Below, piece after piece: positions 45,843-54,757 of a stretch of 64,000 bases of DNA. The position numbers and the translations under genes are program-made. Positions within the stretch are counted from its first letter, which is position 1, and each line of letters opens with the position of its first letter. The notes beneath the pieces were generated by a model. The model was not told where the DNA came from. It saw only the letters and a program-made list of their open reading frames with translations, and made no database searches. The DNA comes from Verrucomicrobiota bacterium (GTDB lineage Bacteria > Verrucomicrobiota > Verrucomicrobiia > CAIQCK01). The stretch spans positions 100,633-164,632 of the forward strand of contig JACRJX010000032.1 in the NCBI GenBank assembly GCA_016235595.1, given 5' to 3'.

Positions 45843-48644
45843 ATGAACCTTCGAAATTACTTTCTCGCCGTGGGTTTGGTCTTGATATGCGCCCGCGTTG
45901 TTGCTTCCGCTGCCGCCCCCGCAGTCAAATGGCACCCCGGCCACTACATTTATGTCGGGCACGGCAATGTCAGTTCGGTAATCGAGCTCAAACAATTTCG
46001 CGGCGTGCAAAAATTCTACACCTGGACGAAGCTGGAGCCGGAGCAAGGGCGCTACGACTTTTCGAGCATCCGCAACGATCTCGCCTTGCTCAAGCAGCAC
46101 GGCAAGCAACTGGTGATTCAACTCCAATACAAGGCGTTCGTCCGAGGCGAGCGTTTTACACCGTCATACATTCGAGGACCGGAATACGGCGGCGGCGTGT
46201 TTCGGAACGGCATGGGTGCGCACGATCCCGTGCTGTGGAACTCCAATGTGGGTGAGCGCATGGACGCGCTGTATGCCGCGCTCGGCCGCGCGTTTGACAG
46301 CGAACCAGGACTCGAAGCTGCCGTGCTGCCTGAGACTTCGCCTTGTCACAACTTGGAGAAATTCCCACAACCGGGCATTGAGCCTTTCACAACCGACCTC
46401 TACGTCGCGGCGCTCAAGCAACGCATGCTGGCGTTGCGCAAGGCGTTTCCGAACACCGCGGTCATTCAATACGTCAACTACCCCAAGCAGGTGCTGCCGC
46501 AACTAACCGATTACATGAAGGACATCGGCGTGGGCATAGGCGGGCCGGATTTTTATCCGCGACCGTCCGCTCTCTCCGATCCGGAGAAGGGCGTCTATCG
46601 CTTGTATCCGAAACTGGCGGGCACGGTGCCGCTGGGCGCGGCGGTGCAAGCACCCGATTACTCGGTAGCGCTTTGGAAACGCACCGCCGGCAATCAGGGC
46701 GGGGACAAAAGCCCGGTGACGGCAGAGGACGAGATTCCCATTCCTATCCGCGATTTCCTCAAACTGGCACAGGAACTCAATCTCAATTACCTCTTCTGGC
46801 AGAATTATCCTCCATCCTGCTTCGAGAACGTGAAGACATTCCTCGCCGAGCTGGACTTGGTCAGCGACCCGGCCGGTGGACTCGCAACTCAGCTCCCGAG
46901 CAAAGTCTTCCTCGCCACTGCTTCCGAAACCAAATCCGAATCCGCCAAGCCGTTGGCTCCGCCGGCTGCACTTCACGCTGCTGATTTCTACGTAGCTACA
47001 AACGGCAGCGACAGGAATCCGGGCACGAAAGACAAGCCGTTCAAGACGATACAAGCCGGTATCGATAAACTTATGCCCGGGAATACACTTATTATACTGC
47101 CTGGAGTATACCGAGAATCGCTGTCTGTAATGAAGTCGGGAACGAAAGACAAACCAATCCGAATAGAAGCCCAGCGAAAAGGAACTGTGTCAGTCCGCGG
47201 CTCGTGTATCGTCCGTGAGTGGGTTAAATCTCAGCACAATGAACATGAATATATCCATGAAGGATGGGATAAATACTTTGGAGAATGGGATGTATCTATG
47301 CAAAATGGCGGGGATACGCTTAAAGCTTCCTTTTTTGGGTATGGAGCCAATGCGATAACATTTGCATTTAACCAGTTGTTTGCGGATGGCTCCTTGGTGC
47401 GCGAAGTTGCCTGTCATAACAATATGCAGGAAGGCACGTTTTATACTGATAAAGAAAACAAACGGATACATCTTTGGTTAAGGAATAATCAAGATCCCGC
47501 AACCGCTGTAATTGAAGTCACGGATAAAAGCTCTATTCTGAGGGTGCTCGGAGCGAGCTGTATTCAGGTTCGGGGTATAGATTTCATGCACGCTGCTAAT
47601 GACACTCAACGTGCTGCTGTCGATTTTTGCAAGGGAACGAATAACCTGATTGAAGATTGCTCGATAAGCCACGCAGCAATGGGAGGACTTAATTTTTGGT
47701 TTCAACACTATAGCGTTGCCCGGCGATGTATTATAAACTCAAATGGACAGCAAGGAATATGCGGATATTACTCGGTGGGAAGTCTCTATGAAGATTGTGA
47801 AACATCCTATAATAACCGAATACCGTGGAAGAAAGTAGATATCGAATATCAGTGTGGCGGCTTTAAAATGCTCTATAACTACAAAGTTCGTTTCATCAGG
47901 CATCAAGCACATCAGAATATCGGACCAGGGTTATGGTTTGATATGAGCAATGAGGAAACCGAGGTGGCAAACTGTTTTGCCTCAGGCAATATGATTGGAA
48001 CGTTTAATGAAATATCGTTTAAGATTCATATCCATGACAGCGTGTTTATCAAAAACAAAGGGGCGGGGGTGGGCATTGCAGAAAGTCCAGGAGCGACTAT
48101 TGAGCGTAATATTTTTTATGACAACGATGAAGGTCTTAATTTTAGGGGTATGGACCGAGTTACGAAAGCTGTAGAAAGTAAAACGGAAGATTCGATAACG
48201 TATAGCATGCAGGAAAAACCGATCTGGAATCATGAAGAAATCGTCAGAAAAAATATATTTTGTGATAATAAAACTGCGCATATTCGTATTGGTGTAGACA
48301 GAGTTAATCAAAATCGGCAATTACCGAAGCGGTTTCAAAAGAGTGCTAATAATCAGCCGATTGGTTTAAGTTTTGAGGATTTGCATGTTTCCATAGATGA
48401 TAATGGTTATTTCAGTCGGGCGAATATTCCACTAATAGTTTGGGATGGATATATAAGATATACTTCTGTCGAAGAAATCCGTGCAAACGTAGGTTTGGAA
48501 GAGAAAGGGATTATTGTCGATCCGGTGTTTTGTGATCCCGAAGCATTGGATTTCCGTATTTCGAAAAATAGCGAAGTGGTCACACGGGGGTGTTATCCCG
48601 AGGGCACCGTTCCCGGTGTGAAGCTCGGTTTTTTTCCAAAGTAA
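45843..48644 (+). CDS. Chimeric exported protein: TIM-barrel-like N-terminus plus parallel beta-helix
   Basis: A 933-residue protein with leader YFLAVGLVLICARVVASAAA. Residues about 25-340 look like a glycoside-hydrolase-type barrel (QKFYTWTKLEPEQGRYDFSS; KQHGKQLVIQLQYKAF). From about residue 380 a DUF1565/pectate-lyase-like beta-helix begins (ADFYVATNGSDRNPGTKDKP, then IDKLMPGNTLIILPGVYRES) and continues to the end with many short strand/Asn repeats. From about 47.05 to 48.6 kb the DNA turns markedly AT-rich, with codons such as ATA, TTA and AAT that neighbours avoid. Base composition recovers in the last 60 nt. This suggests the beta-helix half was acquired from a low-GC source. Function is probably polysaccharide binding or cleavage. 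Confidence 0.75.
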   Translation: MNLRNYFLAVGLVLICARVVASAAAPAVKWHPGHYIYVGHGNVSSVIELKQFRGVQKFYTWTKLEPEQGRYDFSSIRNDLALLKQHGKQLVIQLQYKAFVRGERFTPSYIRGPEYGGGVFRNGMGAHDPVLWNSNVGERMDALYAALGRAFDSEPGLEAAVLPETSPCHNLEKFPQPGIEPFTTDLYVAALKQRMLALRKAFPNTAVIQYVNYPKQVLPQLTDYMKDIGVGIGGPDFYPRPSALSDPEKGVYRLYPKLAGTVPLGAAVQAPDYSVALWKRTAGNQGGDKSPVTAEDEIPIPIRDFLKLAQELNLNYLFWQNYPPSCFENVKTFLAELDLVSDPAGGLATQLPSKVFLATASETKSESAKPLAPPAALHAADFYVATNGSDRNPGTKDKPFKTIQAGIDKLMPGNTLIILPGVYRESLSVMKSGTKDKPIRIEAQRKGTVSVRGSCIVREWVKSQHNEHEYIHEGWDKYFGEWDVSMQNGGDTLKASFFGYGANAITFAFNQLFADGSLVREVACHNNMQEGTFYTDKENKRIHLWLRNNQDPATAVIEVTDKSSILRVLGASCIQVRGIDFMHAANDTQRAAVDFCKGTNNLIEDCSISHAAMGGLNFWFQHYSVARRCIINSNGQQGICGYYSVGSLYEDCETSYNNRIPWKKVDIEYQCGGFKMLYNYKVRFIRHQAHQNIGPGLWFDMSNEETEVANCFASGNMIGTFNEISFKIHIHDSVFIKNKGAGVGIAESPGATIERNIFYDNDEGLNFRGMDRVTKAVESKTEDSITYSMQEKPIWNHEEIVRKNIFCDNKTAHIRIGVDRVNQNRQLPKRFQKSANNQPIGLSFEDLHVSIDDNGYFSRANIPLIVWDGYIRYTSVEEIRANVGLEEKGIIVDPVFCDPEALDFRISKNSEVVTRGCYPEGTVPGVKLGFFPK

Positions 48645-48671
48645 AACTCGGACAAAGGAGACAATGAGCCT

Positions 48672-48743
48672 ATGAAAACATACTCATTGATCCTCACCGT
48701 TCTACTGCTGGCACCACTCGCGGCGCTGCACGCCGCCGAATGA
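48672..48743 (+). pseudogene. Orphan signal-peptide remnant
   Basis: A complete 23-codon frame, MKTYSLILTVLLLAPLAALH-AAE-stop, is a perfect Sec leader with AAAGGAGACA upstream, but nothing follows it. The neighbouring 48.8-49.0 kb DNA is a degenerate repeat. It is best read as the 5' end of a secreted-enzyme gene (sulfatase- or GDSL-like leaders look the same) whose body was lost by deletion. Confidence 0.6.
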
Positions 48744-48788
48744 AATGTGAGTTCGGGAAGGGGGGAATGATGTTGCGTTCGCAGGGCC

Positions 48789-49038
48789 TCACCGCCGCAA
48801 TGCCGCGATCAACTCGTTCAACTTGTTCGCCATGGCGAGCAAATCGTTGAGCGTCGGCGGGTTGCTAAAGCCGGTTGTGTCGAGCGGTTGCACGACGTTC
48901 GTGTTCGCGCTGGTGCCGCCGATGGCGAAGCTGAGATCGGCGGCGCTGACTTCGCCCTGCGGCGAAACATGCGGTTTGACCGGCGTCGCGCTGGCGGGCT
49001 ATCGTGCGGCGAATTTGTTTAACGAGATTTTCAAATAG
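48789..49038. repeat. Degenerate collagen-like-tail repeat, copy 1
   Basis: On the minus strand (48962-48789) it encodes PQGEVSAADLSFAIGGTSAN and then ...NKLNELIAALRR-stop, the tail of a collagen-like protein. On the plus strand it ends with GYRAANLFNEIFK-stop at 49038. The same two features, in the same order and orientation, recur at 56.5-56.85 kb with about 84-90 % identity in the best blocks. No full gene is present. Confidence 0.65.
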
Positions 49039-49092
49039 CCGCTGAGGCGCTGTGTGAAACGCCGTGAGCGGTGACAAAGGAATCACTGACCC

Positions 49093-50211
49093 ATGAACCA
49101 AACACCTGTTTCACGACGCAGCTTCCTCACCGCTTCCGGGCTTGCCGCAGCGGCGGCGGCTCTGCCGGGCGGTTTGTCCGCCGCTCAGAATGCGCTGTCC
49201 GCCAAACGGCCGCGCATCAAGATCGGGCAGATCGGCACCGGCAATCAGCACGCCAACAAAATCGGGACGCTGCGCAGACTGACGGATCTCTTCGAGGTGG
49301 TCGGTGTCGCGGAGGATGATGCCGCGCAGCGCGCGAAAGCGTTGAAGAGCGATTGCTACAAGGGCCTGACCTGGATGACCTCGGACGAGTTGCTGGCCGT
49401 TCCCGGTCTTCAGGCCGTGGCGGTGGAGACGGAGGAGCACGCGCCTATTCCGACCGCGCTGCGCTGCATCCGTGCGGGGAAGCACATTCATCTGGACAAG
49501 CCGTGCGGCGAGTCGCTGCCGCAGTTCAGACAATTGCTGGACGAGGCGAAAGCCCGGAGCCTGACGGTCCAGGTGGGCTACATGTATCGGAACAACCCGG
49601 CGGTGCAGTTCTGCATCAAGGCTGTGAAAGACGGCCTGATCGGGAACGTGTTCGATCTCGACGCGGCCATGAGTCGCTACGACGGGAACGACTACCGGAA
49701 GCTGATCAAGACCTACAAGGGCGGGATCCATTACATTCTTGCCTGCCATCTGATTGACCTCGTCGTGACGCTCATGGGCGAGCCTGAAAAAGTCCGGCCC
49801 TTCCTTCGCCGCACCCGCGCCGACGGCGTGCTCGACAACGGTCTGGCCGTTTTCGAGTTTTCCCGCGACCGGCTGGCCACGATCCGGACCTGCATCACCG
49901 AGGCGCAGGGCTTTCAGCGCCGGCATCTCACGGTGATGGGCGACAAGGGGACGATCATCATCCAGCCGCTGGAATCCAAGGGCAACATGTCCGGCGGCGT
50001 TCTCAAGCTGGCGTTGGAGGAAGACCGCGGCGGCTTCAAGAAAGGTGTGCAGACCATCGCCATGCCGCCCCTGAAGGATCGCTATGAAGATCAGTGGCGG
50101 GAGTTCGCCGCCGTGTTGAACGGGGAGATGATCAACCCCTACACCTACGAGCACGACTACATCGTGCACAAGTGCCATCTGGAGGCCTGCGGAATGCCGC
50201 TCGACGTGTAA
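49093..50211 (+). CDS. Gfo/Idh/MocA oxidoreductase with twin-arginine leader
   Basis: A 372-residue protein. SRRSFLTASGLAAAAAALPG is a clear Tat leader. The Rossmann motif is IKIGQIGTGNQHANKIGTL, the EKP-equivalent is IHLDKPCGESLPQFRQLLDE (DKP instead of EKP), and VQVGYMYRNNPAVQFCIKAV and GGIHYILACHLIDLVVTLMG fit the C-terminal sheet. It is probably exported folded and oxidises a sugar or cyclitol. It is preceded by collagen-like repeat copy 1 and followed by a palindromic repeat element. Confidence 0.85.
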   Translation: MNQTPVSRRSFLTASGLAAAAAALPGGLSAAQNALSAKRPRIKIGQIGTGNQHANKIGTLRRLTDLFEVVGVAEDDAAQRAKALKSDCYKGLTWMTSDELLAVPGLQAVAVETEEHAPIPTALRCIRAGKHIHLDKPCGESLPQFRQLLDEAKARSLTVQVGYMYRNNPAVQFCIKAVKDGLIGNVFDLDAAMSRYDGNDYRKLIKTYKGGIHYILACHLIDLVVTLMGEPEKVRPFLRRTRADGVLDNGLAVFEFSRDRLATIRTCITEAQGFQRRHLTVMGDKGTIIIQPLESKGNMSGGVLKLALEEDRGGFKKGVQTIAMPPLKDRYEDQWREFAAVLNGEMINPYTYEHDYIVHKCHLEACGMPLDV

Positions 50212-50235
50212 GCCGTAACCATGCAATTGAAACAA

Positions 50236-50407
50236 CCCCTCACCCCGACCCTCTCCCCCGCTGTGGGGGAGAGGGAGAAAAACCACGCGCAGGCGCGACT
50301 CACTGGGGACCGTTTTCAAACGCGACTCACCGACTGGGGATCGCTTTCAAAGCAGCGTAAACAGTTTCCCTCTCCCCATTCAATGGGGAGAGGGCCAGGG
50401 TGAGGGG
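50236..50407. repeat. Composite palindromic intergenic element
   Basis: The outer arms CCCCTCACCCC-GACCCTCTCCCC (50236-50258) and GGGGAGAGGG-CCAGGGTGAGGGG (50385-50407) are inverted repeats with 21 of 23 pairs. Each arm also begins its own hairpin: an 11-bp perfect stem at 50249-50275 and a 13-bp perfect stem at 50368-50394. The interior holds two copies of a GCGACTCAC...TTTCAAA unit (50295-50320 and 50322-50351). It resembles the non-autonomous palindromic repeats scattered in many genomes. Confidence 0.7.
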
Positions 50408-50449
50408 CCGCGGCGATTACATGGATACGGCTAAGAAAAGGAAAACACA

Positions 50450-51865
50450 ATGAAGAGACGTGATTTTATCAAGACGGTGGCGGCCGGCGTCGGCAGCCTG
50501 ACAGCCCTGAACGCACGTGGCCAAAGCGAAACGCCGGCGCAGAAACCTCTGCGCGTCGCGCTCATCGGCTGCGGCGGCCAGGGCGTTGGAACACTGTTGC
50601 CCCAAGCCTGCTCAGAACGGGTTGTGGCGCTCGCGGATCCGGACCCTCGTTGCATCGAGGCGGCGTTGGCGCGGGTTCGCAAGGCGACTCCGTCGGCGGA
50701 CACCGCCGCGATCAAAACTTTCCCCGACTATCGCAAGCTGTTCGACGCGATGGGCAAGGAACTGGACGCGGTCATTATCGCCACGCCCAACCACCAACAC
50801 GCGCCGCCTGCGCTGATGGCCATGCGCCGGGGCATCCATGTGTATGTCGAGAAGCCCCTGACACATACGATCCATGAGGCGCGACTGCTCCGGGACGAGG
50901 CGAAGCGTTGCGGCGTCGCGACACAGATGGGCCAGCACGGCCACTCGAACGAAGGCTGCCGCCGCCTGTGCGAATACATCTGGGCCGGCGCCATCGGCCA
51001 GGTGCATGAGGTCCATTGCTGGACGTCGCGGTGCGACGGTCTGTATGACGGGAAGCACTCGCCCGCCCTGCCGCTGCCGGAAGGCATGGACTGGGAGGCG
51101 TGGATCGGCCCCGCGCCCTTCCGCGACTTTCACTCGGACCTGCATCCGCACGGCTGGCACCTCTGGCACGACTTCGGCAACGGCTCGGTCGGCAACATGG
51201 CCTGTCATCTTGTCGATCCCTCCTACTGGGCGCTCAAACTCAAGGCGCCGCAAGCTGTGGAGGTCGAGGACATGTATGGCGGCATCGGCAACGTATGGCC
51301 CATCCGCACCCGCATCCGCTGGGATTTCCCCGCCCGCGAAGGCATGGATCCCGTCAAAGTCTATTTCTACGACGGACTTGCGGCGGACCAGAAATACAGC
51401 GAGCAGACGGTGGAGCGGCGATGGAGAAACACCGCGAAGCGCGCGTTTCAAAATCTCCCGCCGCTGCTGCTCGAGCTGGAGAAGAAATACGGCCGGGACT
51501 TCGGGCGCAACGGCTCGCTGTTCGTGGGCGACAAGGGCATCATGACCATCGGCGAGTTCGGGGATGGATGCCGCATTGTGCCGGAGGAAGCGCACCGCGC
51601 CTTCCCGATGCCAGCGGCCAAGCTGCCGCGCATCAAGGGCACGCACCAGTCCGATTTCTTCCGTGCGTGCCGCGGCGGCGCGCCGGCCTGCGCGAACTTC
51701 GACTATTCAGCGCCGCTGGCGGAAATCGCCCTGCTGGGCAACATCGCGATGCTCGCGGGTCTCAAACGCCGCGTCGAATGGGATGGCGCCGCGATGCGTT
51801 GCACCAATCGGCCGGAACTCAATCGCTTCCTGAAGCCGGCATGCCGTGACGGATGGACAATGTGA
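50450..51865 (+). CDS. Gfo/Idh/MocA oxidoreductase, Tat leader, paralogue of the 59.7-kb gene
   Basis: A 471-residue protein. Tat-type leader MKRRDFIKTVAAGVGSLTAL, Rossmann motif RVALIGCGGQGVGTLLPQ, the IATPNHQHAPPALMAMRRGI and YVEKPLTHTIHEARLLRDEA blocks, and C-terminal regions SVGNMACHLVDPSYWALKLK and GTHQSDFFRACRGGAPACAN. The minus-strand gene at 59.7-61.1 kb shares these blocks nearly word for word, so the two are recent paralogues. An AAGGAAA sequence precedes the ATG. It is probably exported and oxidises an unknown sugar. Confidence 0.86.
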   Translation: MKRRDFIKTVAAGVGSLTALNARGQSETPAQKPLRVALIGCGGQGVGTLLPQACSERVVALADPDPRCIEAALARVRKATPSADTAAIKTFPDYRKLFDAMGKELDAVIIATPNHQHAPPALMAMRRGIHVYVEKPLTHTIHEARLLRDEAKRCGVATQMGQHGHSNEGCRRLCEYIWAGAIGQVHEVHCWTSRCDGLYDGKHSPALPLPEGMDWEAWIGPAPFRDFHSDLHPHGWHLWHDFGNGSVGNMACHLVDPSYWALKLKAPQAVEVEDMYGGIGNVWPIRTRIRWDFPAREGMDPVKVYFYDGLAADQKYSEQTVERRWRNTAKRAFQNLPPLLLELEKKYGRDFGRNGSLFVGDKGIMTIGEFGDGCRIVPEEAHRAFPMPAAKLPRIKGTHQSDFFRACRGGAPACANFDYSAPLAEIALLGNIAMLAGLKRRVEWDGAAMRCTNRPELNRFLKPACRDGWTM

Positions 51866-51974
51866 TGGCACCGCAATCAGTCAGAGGCAAACGGCCCCTT
51901 CCGATCCCCGGGCCGCAGTGAAGTGGACGTGGACTGATCGAAAGAGCGACTTACGATCAGCAAAAGTTGACGAT

Positions 51975-53768
51975 ATGACGACCATAATGAAGAAGCTGCT
52001 GTTGGCGTTTCTCATTGCGGGCGCGGCCTTCCCAGCCTCCGCTTTGGAAACCGCCGCAATCCGTGTGAAGAAAATCGACGGCACTGTGACAGAGAAAACC
52101 GTGCCCTTTGAAAAGCAAAAAGGGGGATTTTACAGAATCACCATCCCCGTCAAGGACATCACGCGGGACATGGAGTATCTCGACGTAATCGCCGACCAAG
52201 CCGTCGCCACCAAGGGCGAGAAGGGCTGGTTTGTCCTGGGTGACGGCACATGGGGAGAATTCACGCAAAACGACGGCTTCTATTCGCGTTTTGAGTTAAA
52301 CCACATGCCCATTCTCGGGATGCAAAATCCGCGCGGAACTTTTGCGGCGATAGTCAAGGGACTGGTTTACGAACAGCTGCCAACCATAGAGGCCGTGCGC
52401 GGCGTCTATAAAGTTTTCCCGCGCTTTTATATCAAGAAAATGTGCTTCGACGCCTATGAGGATATTGTCGTCGATTTCTATCCGCTCGTCGGCGATCAGG
52501 CCGATTACAACGGCGTCGCCAAAGTTTACCGCGACTATCAACTGGGCAGAGGAGAAGTCAGGCTTCTGCGCAGCCGCGCCAAAGACAATCCCCAGTTGGC
52601 CTACGCCGCCGACAGCATGTATGTGCGCGTGAAACACTGCCGCAAGAAGGCGGATCCGAAGAATCCCGCCCACAGAATGCAGACGCCTGAAACCGAGCCC
52701 CCGATGGAAATTTTCCACACCTTTGACGATCTTGCCGGCATCATGAAGCGCATGAAGGCCGAGGGCATCGACAAAGCGGAGATGTGCTCCGTCGGCTGGA
52801 ACATAGGCGGGCACGACGGCCGCTTCCCGCAATATTTCCCCGTCGAGGAGAAGGTCGGCGGCGAGGCAAGATTCCGCGCGGCCATAGATACCGCGCACAA
52901 ACTCGGCTATCAAATCACCTGCCACATAAACCAGTTCGCGATGTTCTTCATCTCGAACCGCTGGAACGAAAACGACGTCGCCAAGCGCCCCGACGGCTCG
53001 CTGATGACCTTCGGTCTGCAGCCCAGCGGAATTCCGCACCTCCCCTGTTTCGAGCGCGTATGGCATCTTTGGGTGAAGGACGATTTCAAGCAAATCGCCG
53101 CCCTCGGAATCAAGGGGATGTTCCATATCGACGTCACTTCCATGGTCAATCCCTATCCCTGTTGCGACCCGCACCACCCGATCACCAGGCAACAGACTGC
53201 CGACTATCAGAACAAAATTGGCGAATACGCTCACAAGATTTTCGGCGGACTCGCGTCGGAGGGCGGGGCTGACCATGTGGCGAAAACCCTGGACTACGCG
53301 CTCTATATCTGGAACTACCCCGCTTGGCAAGACAACCCGAAAAAGCTGGGCTCAAAGCTCGTTCCGCTTTGGCAGCTCGTGTACCACGGGATAATTTTGA
53401 GCAATCCCTATTATTCGACGATAGACGCGCTCTATCCCAAAATCTACAGCACTTCCGACCAGCGCAAGGCCTATGACTATTTGGGAGACACCGAAACGCG
53501 CTGGCTGAAGGTGATAGAGTTCAACGGCCGCCCGACATTTTATTACACCGACTACAAGGATTTGAAGCCGATGAAGCGCTCTTACGACGAATATCAGCCC
53601 TTGAAACACTTGCAGTATCAACTGATGACGCACCACTCCGAGATTGCCCCCGACGTGTTCGTCACCCGCTTTGAAACCGGCGAGGAAATAGTGGTCAACT
53701 ACTCGAAGGAAGCCTTCGTCTATAAGGGCACAGCGGTTCCCTCTCGCGGTTACAAACTTTGTAAATAG
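51975..53768 (+). CDS. Exported DUF5696-like putative glycosidase
   Basis: A 597-residue protein with leader KKLLLAFLIAGAAFPASA and a beta-rich N-terminal domain. A central TIM-barrel-like region follows: AGIMKRMKAEGIDKAEMCSV, GGHDGRFPQYFPVEEKVGG, QITCHINQFAMFFIS and GIKGMFHIDVTSMVNPYPCC. The region VTRFETGEEIVVNYSKEAFV near the end resembles a C-terminal beta-sandwich. This layout matches DUF5696-type proteins, which are remote relatives of GH101/GH13-like barrels. Conserved Asp and Glu residues are present, but I cannot assign catalysis. ATG at 51975 or 51987 starts the leader. It follows the Gfo/Idh gene by about 110 nt. Confidence 0.65.
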   Translation: MTTIMKKLLLAFLIAGAAFPASALETAAIRVKKIDGTVTEKTVPFEKQKGGFYRITIPVKDITRDMEYLDVIADQAVATKGEKGWFVLGDGTWGEFTQNDGFYSRFELNHMPILGMQNPRGTFAAIVKGLVYEQLPTIEAVRGVYKVFPRFYIKKMCFDAYEDIVVDFYPLVGDQADYNGVAKVYRDYQLGRGEVRLLRSRAKDNPQLAYAADSMYVRVKHCRKKADPKNPAHRMQTPETEPPMEIFHTFDDLAGIMKRMKAEGIDKAEMCSVGWNIGGHDGRFPQYFPVEEKVGGEARFRAAIDTAHKLGYQITCHINQFAMFFISNRWNENDVAKRPDGSLMTFGLQPSGIPHLPCFERVWHLWVKDDFKQIAALGIKGMFHIDVTSMVNPYPCCDPHHPITRQQTADYQNKIGEYAHKIFGGLASEGGADHVAKTLDYALYIWNYPAWQDNPKKLGSKLVPLWQLVYHGIILSNPYYSTIDALYPKIYSTSDQRKAYDYLGDTETRWLKVIEFNGRPTFYYTDYKDLKPMKRSYDEYQPLKHLQYQLMTHHSEIAPDVFVTRFETGEEIVVNYSKEAFVYKGTAVPSRGYKLCK

Positions 53769-53961
53769 CGGCATTCGCGAATATTTGATCCGCGCTCACG
53801 GCGGCAACGTGACATTCGAGCATCTGCCGCTCCACGACTCGCCCGTGCTGATCGCGGCGAGACCGGCGCAGGCAATCCAACCTGAACCGTGGATCAGAAG
53901 CCAGAGATGGAAACCGCAGAAACTTGTTGCAGTAGATAACCACGCGGCAGAATTTCCGTGA
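53769..53961 (+). pseudogene. Possible C-terminal fragment of a secreted hydrolase
   Basis: A frame open without a start codon reads IREYLIRAHGGNVTFEHLPL then HDSPVLIAARPAQ and ends at a TGA at 53959-53961. The HGG..FE.LPLHDSPVL pattern is of the kind seen at the end of beta-sandwich domains of exported glycosidases, but I cannot name the family. It may be a gene tail left by rearrangement in the gap before the cyclase. Confidence 0.3.
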
Positions 53962-53992
53962 CCCGCCCGCCGCGCAGCGATATGCTCGCGGC

Positions 53993-54757
53993 GTGGCAAA
54001 GAAATCCGCCATCCGGGAGATCACGCCCCAGAAGGATACGATTGTGGTATTCGATATTCGTAACTTTAGCGCCCATCGTTATCACTTGGGCCTGCCCGAA
54101 AACCACCATGGCGCGAAGCTCCTCACAGACCTAATACAACACCTGCTGAATGACGCTGTAAGTCTGCTCGGAAAATCGAGCGACCGGAAGAGAGAGCATC
54201 TTTTGAACCACACAGGCGACGGGTTTGTCCTTGTCATTCGCGGCCCGAAGAATCAACTCAAAGCTCTCCAGTGGATAAGTAGGTTCCGTGAGAAAGTGTC
54301 AGGACACATTGAGGAGTATGAAGAAAAGCTAGGGGAACAGTTTCCTAATATCAAAGACGAGTTGAAGCCTCTCGATTTCGGAATCGGGGCGCACACAGGC
54401 ATTGTTAGAACTTTTGATTTCGATAACTTCGGAACGAGAACGACAGCGTTCCTTGGCTCTGCGGTGAACATCGCAAGTCGAATAGAGCAATACACCAAGA
54501 ATTACGCTTCTAAGGTCATCTGCACGTGGATTCTATGGAAAGAAGCTCGAAAGAGCATCAAGGAGGCAAATCGGAAGAACACGAACGGATTCTGCATACG
54601 TCGCGGATTCCAACGCCTTAGAGGATTTCCAAAGCGATTCGATCTCTGTTGTCTTAAGGTAGGATTTCATGAAGTTTTTGCCGACCAGAGTAATGACGGA
54701 TCAAAACTGGGCGGTCATCGCCCTCGGCGGCATCCCGAACAAAACGCAGGTGGGTGA
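53993..54757 (+). CDS. Class III nucleotide cyclase-like protein, atypical base-selecting residues
   Basis: A 254-residue frame whose first about 170 residues are a cyclase homology domain. Metal Asp are in VVFDIRNFS (Asp21) and HTGDGFVLV (Asp76), and the transition-state Asn and Arg in AVNIASRIE (Asn159, Arg163). The two positions that select purines in canonical adenylate cyclases are changed: Lys in KxxGD is Asn72, and the Asp before WG is Ala152. It could therefore make a pyrimidine or other cyclic nucleotide. It has no membrane helix. GTG start at 53993. The last 30 residues run out of frame over the next gene, so the true 3' end was probably lost. Local GC is lower than in neighbours. 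Confidence 0.7.
   Translation: MAKKSAIREITPQKDTIVVFDIRNFSAHRYHLGLPENHHGAKLLTDLIQHLLNDAVSLLGKSSDRKREHLLNHTGDGFVLVIRGPKNQLKALQWISRFREKVSGHIEEYEEKLGEQFPNIKDELKPLDFGIGAHTGIVRTFDFDNFGTRTTAFLGSAVNIASRIEQYTKNYASKVICTWILWKEARKSIKEANRKNTNGFCIRRGFQRLRGFPKRFDLCCLKVGFHEVFADQSNDGSKLGGHRPRRHPEQNAGG

Noticed and set aside
50236..50407. CRISPR-like repeats
   Set aside because: The repeated unit occurs only twice, adjacent and without spacers of constant length; no cas gene is near.
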